From Sphaerothrix epifaneia (GTDB lineage: Bacteria; Cyanobacteriota; Cyanobacteriia; Phormidesmidales; Phormidesmidaceae): a DNA stretch of 64,000 bases. Positions 38,768 to 46,699 of this stretch are shown piece after piece (the stretch's first letter is position 1; each line of letters opens with the position of its first letter). The notes beneath the pieces are model-generated. The model was not told the DNA's origin. It did not search any database and saw nothing but the letters and a program-made list of their open reading frames with translations. The stretch is from NCBI RefSeq assembly GCF_042788235.1, contig NZ_JBHZOL010000021.1, positions 186,001 to 250,000 of the forward strand, in the 5' to 3' direction. The translations under genes and the position numbers were made by a program.

Positions 38768-40033
38768 ATGATAGCTACCTCTTATTTTCAAGACACAGAG
38801 CGTTTAGATACTGACCGTGAACCCTCTGTGGTTGACCTCGAAAAAGTCAGTAGTGATGACGCTGCTGAAGATTTTTCCTTCACCCCTTTTGATGAGGCTG
38901 AACTCAATCAAGTTGCCGAAGAACTTGCAGCCACCAAAGCTGGTTCTCGTCGAACGACTGATTTAGTTCGTCTCTATTTGCAGGAAATTGGTAGAGTCCG
39001 ACTGCTGCGCCGCGACGAAGAAGTTTCAGAAGCTCAGTTTGTGCAGCGCTATATGCAGCTTCTAGAAATGCGCAATCAGGCAGCAGTCGATCAGGGGGGA
39101 TTGCTCAAAACCTATGTAGAGCTGATGGAAACCCGCGATCGCTTGACTTCTCACCTGAGCCATCGGCCTTCTCTAGAACGCTGGGCGCGTGAAGCTGAGA
39201 TTCCGGCAGCCGAGCTAAAGCCAATCCTAATGAAGGGCAAGCGGCAATGGGCCGAACTGGCTGAAATTACAGCCAAAGAACTTGAGCAAGCCATTGCTGA
39301 AGGCATTCGGGCCAAAGAACACATGATCAAAGCGAACCTGCGACTGGTGGTTTCGGTCGCCAAGAAGTACCAAAATCGTGGGCTTGAGCTGCTAGATCTG
39401 ATTCAGGAAGGCACGCTGGGTCTAGAACGCGCTGTCGAAAAGTTTGATCCCACCAAAGGCTACCGCTTTAGCACCTATGCTTACTGGTGGATTCGCCAGG
39501 GTATCACCCGGGCGATCGCGACTCAAAGCCGCACCATCCGTCTGCCCGTTCATATCACCGAAAAGCTCAACAAAATCAAAAAAGCTCAGCGCAAACTCTC
39601 GCAAGATCAAGGACGCACTCCCACTGTAGAAGATATCGCCAAAGAGCTAGATATGACGCCGCCTCAGGTGCGAGAGGTGTTATTACGGGTACCGCGCTCC
39701 GTCTCGCTCGAAACCAAAGTCGGTAAAGAGCGCGACACCGAACTAGGCGATTTGCTAGAAACTGACAGCATTTCCCCCGAAGAAAGTTTGATGCGCGAAG
39801 CGCTGCGCCGCGACCTGCAACAGTTGTTGGCTGACCTGACGACTCGTGAGCGAGAAGTCATTCGCATGCGCTTTGGCTTAGGCGATGGCACGCCTTACTC
39901 TTTGGCCGAAATTGGCCGTGCCCTCGACCTATCACGAGAGCGAGTGCGTCAAATTGAATCTAAAGCGCTGCAAAAACTGCGCCAACCCAAGCGACGTAAC
40001 CGCATCCGCGATTATCTAGAAGCGCTGAGCTAA
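38768..40033 (+). CDS. sigC: Group-2 sigma factor, SigC-like
   Basis: A 421-residue sigma-70 protein. Region 1.2 is TTDLVRLYLQEIGRVRLL. A long non-conserved region (about 95-180, MQLLEMRNQ...LMETRDRLTSHLSHRPSLERW) separates it from region 2, as in SigC. Region 2 has ANLRLVVSVAKKYQNRGLE and YRFSTYAYWWIRQGITRAI; region 4.2 has SLAEIGRALDLSRERVRQIE. The acidic N-terminal 70 residues are family-variable. SigC is linked to heat and stationary-phase adaptation in model cyanobacteria; assignment rests on the interdomain segment and length. Start 38768 (MIATSYFQDTE) is preferred to 38732. A strong terminator follows. Confidence 0.8.
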   Translation: MIATSYFQDTERLDTDREPSVVDLEKVSSDDAAEDFSFTPFDEAELNQVAEELAATKAGSRRTTDLVRLYLQEIGRVRLLRRDEEVSEAQFVQRYMQLLEMRNQAAVDQGGLLKTYVELMETRDRLTSHLSHRPSLERWAREAEIPAAELKPILMKGKRQWAELAEITAKELEQAIAEGIRAKEHMIKANLRLVVSVAKKYQNRGLELLDLIQEGTLGLERAVEKFDPTKGYRFSTYAYWWIRQGITRAIATQSRTIRLPVHITEKLNKIKKAQRKLSQDQGRTPTVEDIAKELDMTPPQVREVLLRVPRSVSLETKVGKERDTELGDLLETDSISPEESLMREALRRDLQQLLADLTTREREVIRMRFGLGDGTPYSLAEIGRALDLSRERVRQIESKALQKLRQPKRRNRIRDYLEALS

Positions 40034-40072
40034 CAGGTTTCTCCTCTCTCAACACAGTCGGATAGCTAACTC

Positions 40073-40100
40073 AGGAGCAGGTTGAACCTGCTCCTTTTTT
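40073..40100 (+). terminator. Rho-independent terminator of the SigC-like gene
   Basis: AGGAGCAGGTT (40073-40083) pairs with AACCTGCTCCT (40085-40095) and runs into six T residues. It begins 40 bp past the stop codon. Confidence 0.85.
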
Positions 40101-40133
40101 ACAGCCATAACCCCTAAGGTCAAAACACTCAAA

Positions 40134-40221
40134 TACAGCTGTAGTCACAACCGTTAAGACACTTCCATGGCTGAAAGCTGCTAGGACAGAAAAGCTTTCC
40201 TTTTGCCCTCTGCCGTTGGCT
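40134..40221 (-). repeat. Interspersed intergenic repeat, copy 3
   Basis: On the minus strand: GGCAGAGGGCAAAAGGAAAG, CTTTTCTGTCCTAGCAGCTTT, CAGCC, GTGTCTTAACGG, GACTACAGCTGTA. It is one of the best-preserved copies, with the ordered blocks shared by copies 4, 5 and 6. It immediately follows the DUF2283 gene. Confidence 0.6.
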
Positions 40222-40226
40222 ACACG

Positions 40227-40439
40227 TCAGGCTTTCAGCGACTTCAAACAGGCGGTGTATTCAATACTGTGCGGGTTATCGATTCGCTGAGAAGCTTTGA
40301 GAATTTCGATGCCAACAACAATGCCATCCTGGTCAAAGTCAAATACGATGCCGGGGATCTCTTCAGCCGTCTCTTCAACAAACACATCCTGAAAGATAAT
40401 ACGCATGACATCGGCATCTGGATCGTACTGAACTTTCAT
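40227..40439 (-). CDS. DUF2283 family protein
   Basis: A 70-residue protein with the DUF2283 pattern: MKVQYDPDADVMRIIFQD, IVFDFDQDGIVVGIEIL. Members often sit beside a DUF4258 gene in toxin-antitoxin-like pairs, but no partner frame lies upstream here, so this one looks orphan. It is flanked on both sides by copies of the interspersed repeat in the same orientation. Small beta-strand fold; function unknown. Confidence 0.75.
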   Translation of the reverse strand: MKVQYDPDADVMRIIFQDVFVEETAEEIPGIVFDFDQDGIVVGIEILKASQRIDNPHSIEYTACLKSLKA

Positions 40440-40487
40440 AAACTACGTACTCAACGAGTAGAACAAAAGCTGACGCTGGGCGACTCT

Positions 40488-40591
40488 GATAGCTGTAGCC
40501 ACTAAGGTTAAGCCCCCTCAACCTGCTGAAAGCCGTCAACAGAAAACTTTTTATGCTGCTTTTTGCTTTTGCTTTCTGTCTTTAGCTATAG
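40488..40591 (-). repeat. Interspersed intergenic repeat, copy 4
   Basis: On the minus strand: CTATAGCTAAAGACAGAAAG, an A/G-rich run, TTTTCTGTTGACGGCTTTCAGC, GGCTTAACC, GTGGCTACAGCTATCAGAG. It lies upstream of the DUF2283 gene, so this gene is bracketed by copies 3 and 4. Confidence 0.6.
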
Positions 40592-40723
40592 CAGATAGAT
40601 CGCCACCCCATTGGCAACTGAAGACAATACGCTACTGCAAAACGTCTTTCTGCCCCTGTACCCATTGCTACAGACAAATACTGCCTTTTCTGGCCAAAGC
40701 CTAAAACCCGCCCCTCAGCCAAC

Positions 40724-40748
40724 AAAAAAAGACGCAGCGATCGCGTCT
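40724..40748 (-). terminator. Terminator of the opcA operon
   Basis: On the minus strand AGACGC pairs with GCGTCT across a 7-base loop and is followed by TTTTTTT. It lies 26 bp past the opcA stop. Confidence 0.75.
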
Positions 40749-40773
40749 CAAAAAGTACTCAAAATTGAGCAAG

Positions 40774-42105
40774 CTATTGCATGAGCTTTAGAATCTGCGT
40801 CGTCATCGCCAAGCTTTCCTCATAAAGCGCATCTTGTCCCCAGCGCTGAAGCTGCTGCCCTAAGATAAATTCCGCTTTTTGGTCTGAAAGAGCCGTCACC
40901 TGCTCAATACGACAAGACTGAGCGCTACCCCCTGCTTCCATCCGCATACAACCCGTTGTTTCCGAGCAAAGAATAGTACAGCAATCCGCAGATTCATTGC
41001 TTGAAGTCAGCCGCAACCCGGTCAAATCTCCAGTGACTTCGCCCCAGTCTGCCGTTGGAATAGCTGCTAGTTCAGCTTCAATTTGGGTACCGTTTGCCCC
41101 GGTGAAGTAAACTTTTTTGATGTCGTAATCGCCCCCTTCTTCGACAAAATTGCTGGGTTCCCACTCTAGCCGACTGGCAAACCAGCCCAAAAACATCAGC
41201 GCTTGCGAGGCATTGCCTTTTTCGTAGTCGATACTGATGTTGTCAATTTCGAGCAGGTTAGCCCGTCGCTCTGGCGGATCAAAAGCCGCTGCGGTCAGTT
41301 CTTGCCACGGCGAGAGTCGATGCCAGTTTAAGTCTGCAATGTAGGTGCCCTTTTCGATCAGCGCCTGCATTTTCAGTAACTCTGACTCCGCATCGCTGAA
41401 GTAACTAGAATCGACAATGACACAGTTGCAGGTGCTTAAAAGCTGCTCAAATAGAGGTTGTTCTGGATTGGGTGTTGCTTTCCACCAGGCAAACTTAGGT
41501 AAATCAGCCGTCATCAGCGAAGTGACTAGGTTGCCGACGCGCTCTAAAGCGGCTTTTGTCCCTCGCAGGGTGATGTATTCCGAACAAACCAAATTGCTGC
41601 CGCTGCTTTTTTGCACGGGGCAGTAGGCCGAAACTTGCGCCGTTACCCCTGTATCTTCGCCGAGAACAGGTGATAGCGTGATTACCCGGCAGGGATTATG
41701 AGCCGCGATCGCATCGCTGAGCGTAAAACCGCGTCTGTCTTCATTCGTGATGCTTTTGCGCTCAGCCGGGAGCGCTTTATATTCGTCCCGCAACCGCTGC
41801 AGCGTCAACGGCCCTACCCGTCCAGTCACCCTCAGCTTATACACCGTTTGAGCCTCTCTTACCGCCTCTTTAGTTTGAGGGCCATGAATTCCGTCGATGG
41901 GGCCGTCGTAAAAGCCTAAAGCAGCCAGCAACTGCTGAAACTCTTCGGGTTCGTAAACCACCATACTGAAGGTTGCCGCACGGGTGACAACGGGGGCAGA
42001 CTTACCTGAATCTTGGCTATGCCAGATCTGACGTAGCTCGGCTTCAATTTCATCGACAGAAATGTCTTTGGGATTTTGAAGCGCCACAAGAGGAGTCGTA
42101 GTCAT
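40774..42105 (-). CDS. opcA: Glucose-6-phosphate dehydrogenase assembly protein OpcA
   Basis: A 443-residue protein required for activity and thioredoxin-dependent redox control of Zwf in cyanobacteria. It starts MTTTPLVALQNPKDIS and has the OpcA blocks ARVITLSP-like (CRVITLSPVLGED), NLVCSEYITLRGTKAALERV, VIVDSSYFSDAE and LADLNWHRLSPWQELTAAAFD. Residues about 55-107 match a peptidoglycan-binding-like helical domain (LLAALGFYDGPIDGIHGPQT, then AVREAQTVYKL), inserted near the N-terminus. Several Cys lie near 375-395 (DCCTILCSETTGC). It is the last gene of the fbp-tal-zwf-opcA operon and ends at a terminator. Confidence 0.92.
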   Translation of the reverse strand: MTTTPLVALQNPKDISVDEIEAELRQIWHSQDSGKSAPVVTRAATFSMVVYEPEEFQQLLAALGFYDGPIDGIHGPQTKEAVREAQTVYKLRVTGRVGPLTLQRLRDEYKALPAERKSITNEDRRGFTLSDAIAAHNPCRVITLSPVLGEDTGVTAQVSAYCPVQKSSGSNLVCSEYITLRGTKAALERVGNLVTSLMTADLPKFAWWKATPNPEQPLFEQLLSTCNCVIVDSSYFSDAESELLKMQALIEKGTYIADLNWHRLSPWQELTAAAFDPPERRANLLEIDNISIDYEKGNASQALMFLGWFASRLEWEPSNFVEEGGDYDIKKVYFTGANGTQIEAELAAIPTADWGEVTGDLTGLRLTSSNESADCCTILCSETTGCMRMEAGGSAQSCRIEQVTALSDQKAEFILGQQLQRWGQDALYEESLAMTTQILKLMQ

Positions 42106-42266
42106 AAAAGTCTAAAGAAATTAGAGATTATGGGTTAGCATTGCGAGAATTAACAGGCGTCAAATCAAGAGGGATGAGTTCAAGCAAGGGCTAATTGTTA
42201 AAAAGTTGACCCGTTGAATACTTTGTCAACTAACTCCATGCTACTGATTCCTCATCCAATTCGGTA

Positions 42267-43796
42267 TTACAACCTGCGCCAACGGCGGCCATCGTGATTG
42301 AGCAGCAGTTCAGCTTCAACCGGCTCCCAAGTGCCAGCCTCATAAAGGGGAACAGACTCAGGCGGAGCCGGAGCGTCCCAAGCCTGCAACAAAGGCGTCA
42401 AAACTCGCCAAGAAGCTTCAACCTCATCTCCCCGCGTAAAAAGCGTTTGGTCGCCTAACATACAGTCCACCAGAAGACGGCTATAGGCGTCTGTACTTGC
42501 TTTACCAAAAGCAGCATCGTAACGAAAATCCATATCCACGGAGCGCGTACGAAGCGAATTGCCGGGAGTTTTAACCTCAAATCGCATTGAGATGCCTTCG
42601 TCAGGCTGAATGCGCAGCGCCAGAACGTTGTGGTTCATCTGCTTAGCCGCTGACTGAAACATCAGGTAAGGCACTTCCTTAAAGTGAATAGAAATTTCCG
42701 TTACCTTTTTGGGCATGCGCTTACCTGTGCGCATGTAAAAGGGCACCCCTTTCCAACGCCAGTTATCGACATAGAGCTTAATAGCGGCGTAAGTTGGCGT
42801 TGTCGATTTGGGATCAGCGCCTTCTTCTTGCCGATACCCCGGCACAGGTTTGCCCTTCATCCACCCGGCTGAGTATTGCCCTCGCACGGCTGATAGCTCT
42901 AGTTCGCTGAGATCAGCTAAGCGCGTTGCTTGAATAACTTTCACCTTTTCCGTGCGAATGCTGTTAGCGTCTAGAGAGTTAGGGGCTTCCATTGCGGTTA
43001 AGCAAAACAGCTGCATGAGGTGATTTTGCACCATGTCTCTAAGCGCACCAGCCGTTTCGTAGTAGCCCGCTCGACCTTCTAGCCCTACGGTTTCAGCCAC
43101 CGTAATTTGCACATGATCGACAAACTGGCGATTCCACAGCGGCTCAAAAATAGCGTTGGCAAAGCGAAAAACCATCAGGTTTTGTACGGTTTCTTTGCCC
43201 AAGTAGTGGTCAATTCGGTAAATCTGGCTTTCGTCACAAACCTGGCTAACGGTGCGGTTTAAGACTCTAGCCGAGGCTAAGTCGCGGCCAAAAGGTTTTT
43301 CAATCACCAGCCGCTGCTTACTCGGATCGCTCAGCATGCCCGCATTCCCTAGCTGCTGAGCGGCCTCCCCAAAGAAACGAGGAGCTACGGATAGATAAAA
43401 AACCCGGTTGCCCCGCGTGCCCCGCTTTTCGTCTAGCTCAGCTAAAAAGGCTTTGAGTTTGTGATAGCTTTCGGGCTGATCAATATTGCCAGAACAGTAA
43501 AAAAGTCCTTTAGCAAAATCGTCCCACAGGTCTTGGCTACCAATACCCCCGCCAAACTCATCGACCCCTTCTTTGAGGTGATCGCGAAAATAGTCATGGC
43601 TCCAATCGCGTCGAGAAACCCCTACGATAGTTGTTTCTGGGGGCAAACGCCGTTCGCGGCGCATTTGATAAAGAGCGGGCACTAGTTTGCGGTGGGTTAA
43701 ATCGCCTGAAGCCCCAAAAATGATCAAAATTTGGGGATCGGGAATCGGATCTTGCTGGAGACCGACGCGAAGCGGATTTTCAAGTAGGGTGACCAT
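42267..43796 (-). CDS. zwf: Glucose-6-phosphate 1-dehydrogenase
   Basis: A 509-residue NADP-dependent enzyme, first step of the oxidative pentose phosphate pathway, the main dark NADPH source in cyanobacteria. Visible: the nucleotide-binding IIFGASGDLTHRKL at residues 24-37, the substrate motif YRIDHYLGKETVQN, RFANAIFEPLWN, and KPVPGYRQEEGAD. Length is normal. It is preceded by tal and followed by opcA on the same strand (161 bp). The product of opcA modulates it. Confidence 0.97.
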   Translation of the reverse strand: MVTLLENPLRVGLQQDPIPDPQILIIFGASGDLTHRKLVPALYQMRRERRLPPETTIVGVSRRDWSHDYFRDHLKEGVDEFGGGIGSQDLWDDFAKGLFYCSGNIDQPESYHKLKAFLAELDEKRGTRGNRVFYLSVAPRFFGEAAQQLGNAGMLSDPSKQRLVIEKPFGRDLASARVLNRTVSQVCDESQIYRIDHYLGKETVQNLMVFRFANAIFEPLWNRQFVDHVQITVAETVGLEGRAGYYETAGALRDMVQNHLMQLFCLTAMEAPNSLDANSIRTEKVKVIQATRLADLSELELSAVRGQYSAGWMKGKPVPGYRQEEGADPKSTTPTYAAIKLYVDNWRWKGVPFYMRTGKRMPKKVTEISIHFKEVPYLMFQSAAKQMNHNVLALRIQPDEGISMRFEVKTPGNSLRTRSVDMDFRYDAAFGKASTDAYSRLLVDCMLGDQTLFTRGDEVEASWRVLTPLLQAWDAPAPPESVPLYEAGTWEPVEAELLLNHDGRRWRRL

Positions 43797-43904
43797 AGGC
43801 GCGTAGAGTAGGAAGACACAGGTGAGGGATGATATTGACCCAACCGCAGCGGGAAATCAACCAGATTTGGCAGATTTCCCGTGGTTAGTTAAACCGGGCT
43901 GGGC

Positions 43905-45050
43905 TTAAGCGGGCGATAGCTGCTTGACTTTGGTAACCAGTGAATCCATTAGCTTGTCGAAGGGCTGGACAAACTTGTCGATACCTTCTTCGAGCAGTTC
44001 ATCCATGATTTGGTCGAGCTGAATCCCCAGTTCAGGCAAACTGTCGATTAGCTGATAGGCTTGATCGACTTCTGTTTCAATGCGGCTGTCAACGTCGCAG
44101 TGATCAGCACAAGCTTCGATAGTGTCGGGGGGTAGGGTGTTGACGGTATCCGGGCCGATTAACTCGTCAACGTACATAACATCGCTGTAGTCAGGATTTT
44201 TGGTGCTGGTGCTAGCCCACAATAGCCGCTGTACTTTAGCGCCTTTTTGCGCGAGGGCTTGCCAGCGATCGCTATTGATTATCTTTTTGTATTCCTGATA
44301 AGCGATTTTAGCGTTGGCGATCGCGACTTCGCCTTTGACGGCTTGCAGCTTGGCTTTTTGACTGAGGTTGTCTTCGCCCACTAGCAGTTCATCAACGCGA
44401 TCGTCTACTTTGGTGTCAATGCGGCTAAGGAAGAAGCTAGCGACCGACGCTATCTGGCTAATATCTTCGCCTTGTTCAACTCGCTTCTCTAGACCGCGAA
44501 TGTAAGCCCAGGCCGCTTCTTGATAAGCATCGACGGAAAAGAGCAGCGTCACATTGACGTTGATACCTTCGCTGATAGCTCGCTCAATTGCAGGAACCCC
44601 CTCTGGCGTCCCTGGGATCTTAATCATCAGGTTGGGTCGATTCAGATCGCTGAAGTAGCGGCGGGCGGTTGCCGTTGTCTCTTCGTGGTCGCGAGCCAAA
44701 CTGGGGGGGACTTCTAAACTAACGTAACCATCTAAACCCTGGGTTTGCTGATAAATGGGCATCAGCGTGTCGCAAGCGCGGCGAATGTCTTCAAACACCA
44801 GCGACTCGTAAATTTCTTCCACTGACTTGCCCGCCCGGATACCCGCTTCAATATCCTGGTCGTAGATGGCATTTCCGGCGATCGCCTTTTGGAAAATGGC
44901 TGGATTAGAGGTAATGCCATGCACATCGCGGCTTTCAATGAGCTTTTCTAACTCACCCGATTGCAAAATGTCGCGGCTGAGGTTGTCCATCCAAACACTC
45001 TGGCCATAATCTTTGAGGTGAAGAATGGGGTTGTCTGCAGTAGCAGCCAT
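43905..45050 (-). CDS. tal: Transaldolase
   Basis: A 381-residue transaldolase of the long cyanobacterial and actinobacterial type. It interconverts sedoheptulose-7-P plus GAP with erythrose-4-P plus fructose-6-P. Visible: SVWMDNLSRDIL, DVHGITSNPAIFQKAI, the Schiff-base Lys in NLMIKIPGTPEG, NVTLLFSVDAY, and SFFLSRIDTKVDD, plus LLWASTSTKNPDYSD. The N-terminal Met is in a MAATADNP context. Middle gene of the operon: fbp lies upstream (89 bp), zwf downstream (108 bp). Confidence 0.95.
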   Translation of the reverse strand: MAATADNPILHLKDYGQSVWMDNLSRDILQSGELEKLIESRDVHGITSNPAIFQKAIAGNAIYDQDIEAGIRAGKSVEEIYESLVFEDIRRACDTLMPIYQQTQGLDGYVSLEVPPSLARDHEETTATARRYFSDLNRPNLMIKIPGTPEGVPAIERAISEGINVNVTLLFSVDAYQEAAWAYIRGLEKRVEQGEDISQIASVASFFLSRIDTKVDDRVDELLVGEDNLSQKAKLQAVKGEVAIANAKIAYQEYKKIINSDRWQALAQKGAKVQRLLWASTSTKNPDYSDVMYVDELIGPDTVNTLPPDTIEACADHCDVDSRIETEVDQAYQLIDSLPELGIQLDQIMDELLEEGIDKFVQPFDKLMDSLVTKVKQLSPA

Positions 45051-45103
45051 ATAAATCTCCTGATAACAACTGGTAAGAACTAAAAAACAGTGACTTCAAA
45101 TGC

Positions 45104-45144
45104 GGATTAACTCGCCTGCCTAAGGATTAACTCGCCTGCCTAAG
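45104..45144. repeat. 20-bp tandem duplication at the fbp stop codon
   Basis: GGATTAACTCGCCTGCCTAA occurs twice, 20 bp apart (45104 and 45124), the second copy reaching the TAG stop of fbp. It is in the short spacer before tal. Confidence 0.9.
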
Positions 45145-46204
45145 ATTGAGAAGCTGCTAGTTCAGCCTCAGCTTCCCGCTGGCGTTCGCTAATAAAAGAT
45201 TCAACCAGCGCCACGTCATCGCTACTACCAATCACCAAAGGCGTCCGTGCATGTAGCTTATCGGGTACCACTTGCAAAATCGGCTGAGTGCCCGTGCTGG
45301 CTCGTCCCCCCGCTTGCTCGGCTAAGTAGGCCAAAGGCGCTGTTTCGTAGAGGAGTCGCAGCTTACCTTCAGGCTTTTTGACCGTGCCGGGGTAAAGAAA
45401 CACGCCGCCTTGCATCAAAATGCGATGAAAGTCGCCGACTAAAGCGCCACTGTAGCGGGCTGAGTAACCGTCATGTCTATGAACATAACGAATAAAATCA
45501 CGGATTGAATCCTCCCATTGCCAGAAATTCCCTTCGTTGACGCTATAGGTTGGGCCATGTTCGGGTATCCGAATATTTTCACTAGACAGGATAAATTCTC
45601 CCAAACTGGGGTCTAAGGTGAAGGCGTGGACGCCATAACCCATGGAGTAAACCAGAACCGTGCTGGGGCCATACAAGATATAGCCTGCCGCAATTTGTTC
45701 GTGGCCGTCTTGCAGCAAATCGGCGGCGCTTTGGTCAACATCGTCGCCCGTTTGTTGGCGAATGGCAAAAATGGAGCCGACATTGAGGTTAATGTCCACA
45801 TTAGAAGAGCCGTCAATGGGGTCGTAGAGCAGCGTGTAGCGCCCCACTGGGCAATTTTCAGGAATGTAGTAAGGTTTTTCCATTTCTTCAGAGGCTAAGC
45901 GGCATACCAGCCCGCTTTGCTTAAAGACGGAGATAAAAACGTCGTTGGCAAAAACGTCCATCCGTTTGACGTCTTCACCCTGAACATTGGTGCGGCCCGT
46001 AAAGCCCAATGCATCTTCCATTAGCCCTGCATGGGTGAGCCGTCGGGCAATCAGCTTGCCCGCTAAGGCAATCCGATTCATCAAAGCGCTGAGGTCTTGC
46101 GCTTCTGGGCCAAAGCTTTGAAGCTGTTGCAAGACGTGGCGTGAAAGGGTCATGCAGTCGCGGTCTAAAGCTGCTGCCTGGGCTGGCTGGTAGCCGTTAA
46201 CCAT
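45140..46204 (-). CDS. fbp: Class I fructose-1,6-bisphosphatase
   Basis: A 354-residue enzyme converting fructose-1,6-bisphosphate to fructose-6-phosphate, used in gluconeogenesis and the Calvin cycle. Visible: metal site YDPIDGSSNVDINLN, SEEMEKPYYIPENC, GKLRLLYETAPLAYLAEQ, and the C-terminal QAGGRASTGTQPIL. Length fits the cyanobacterial class I type. First gene of fbp-tal-zwf-opcA, divergent from pfkA across 495 bp. Cyanobacteria usually carry also a bifunctional class II FBPase/SBPase elsewhere; this one belongs with the pentose phosphate operon. Confidence 0.95.
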   Translation of the reverse strand: MVNGYQPAQAAALDRDCMTLSRHVLQQLQSFGPEAQDLSALMNRIALAGKLIARRLTHAGLMEDALGFTGRTNVQGEDVKRMDVFANDVFISVFKQSGLVCRLASEEMEKPYYIPENCPVGRYTLLYDPIDGSSNVDINLNVGSIFAIRQQTGDDVDQSAADLLQDGHEQIAAGYILYGPSTVLVYSMGYGVHAFTLDPSLGEFILSSENIRIPEHGPTYSVNEGNFWQWEDSIRDFIRYVHRHDGYSARYSGALVGDFHRILMQGGVFLYPGTVKKPEGKLRLLYETAPLAYLAEQAGGRASTGTQPILQVVPDKLHARTPLVIGSSDDVALVESFISERQREAEAELAASQS

Positions 46205-46699
46205 ATCGTTTTCCTCCTAAATTTTTTGCGTCTTCTCAGGCAGAGACGCCGTTATTACATCAATTAACAGATTGATTGGGGTTTGCCACCGCCCATTGGT
46301 TCCATATTAGGTAGGCAATTTAAAGACCGTTGCTAAGCTTTAGACGAACTATAGAAATCGCGATCGCCGCCTGTAAAATTAGCGAATTTGTGGGTTCAGA
46401 CTTTGTAAAACTTGATGATTAAAAAAAGATTAGCAAATCTCCGCAAGCGCCTATTTCTACCCTCTTTCATTCCAGGTCGGGTTTCTCTAAAGCTGGTATA
46501 TTCAGGGTTACGAGATTTTGGCTAGCAGCAAAATGAGAGTTTCTCAGGGTTCAACGCCTGCCTAAAAATAATGAGGTGTTGACATTGACAACGTGGCCGC
46601 TATCAACACTCGGCCAAAAATTAAAAATTTTCTGCACAACAGATTACCAGCGCCTTTAATACCGGATAGTCTTGATAGCTCACATCAAGAGGGAATGAC
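46205..46699. promoter_or_regulatory. Shared divergent control region of fbp and pfkA
   Basis: 495 bases with no ORF. It must contain both promoters. A hairpin TCTTGAT-N7-ATCAAGA (46670-46690) ends right at the pfkA ribosome-binding site AGAGGGA (46688-46694), 6 bases before the ATG. Confidence 0.55.
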
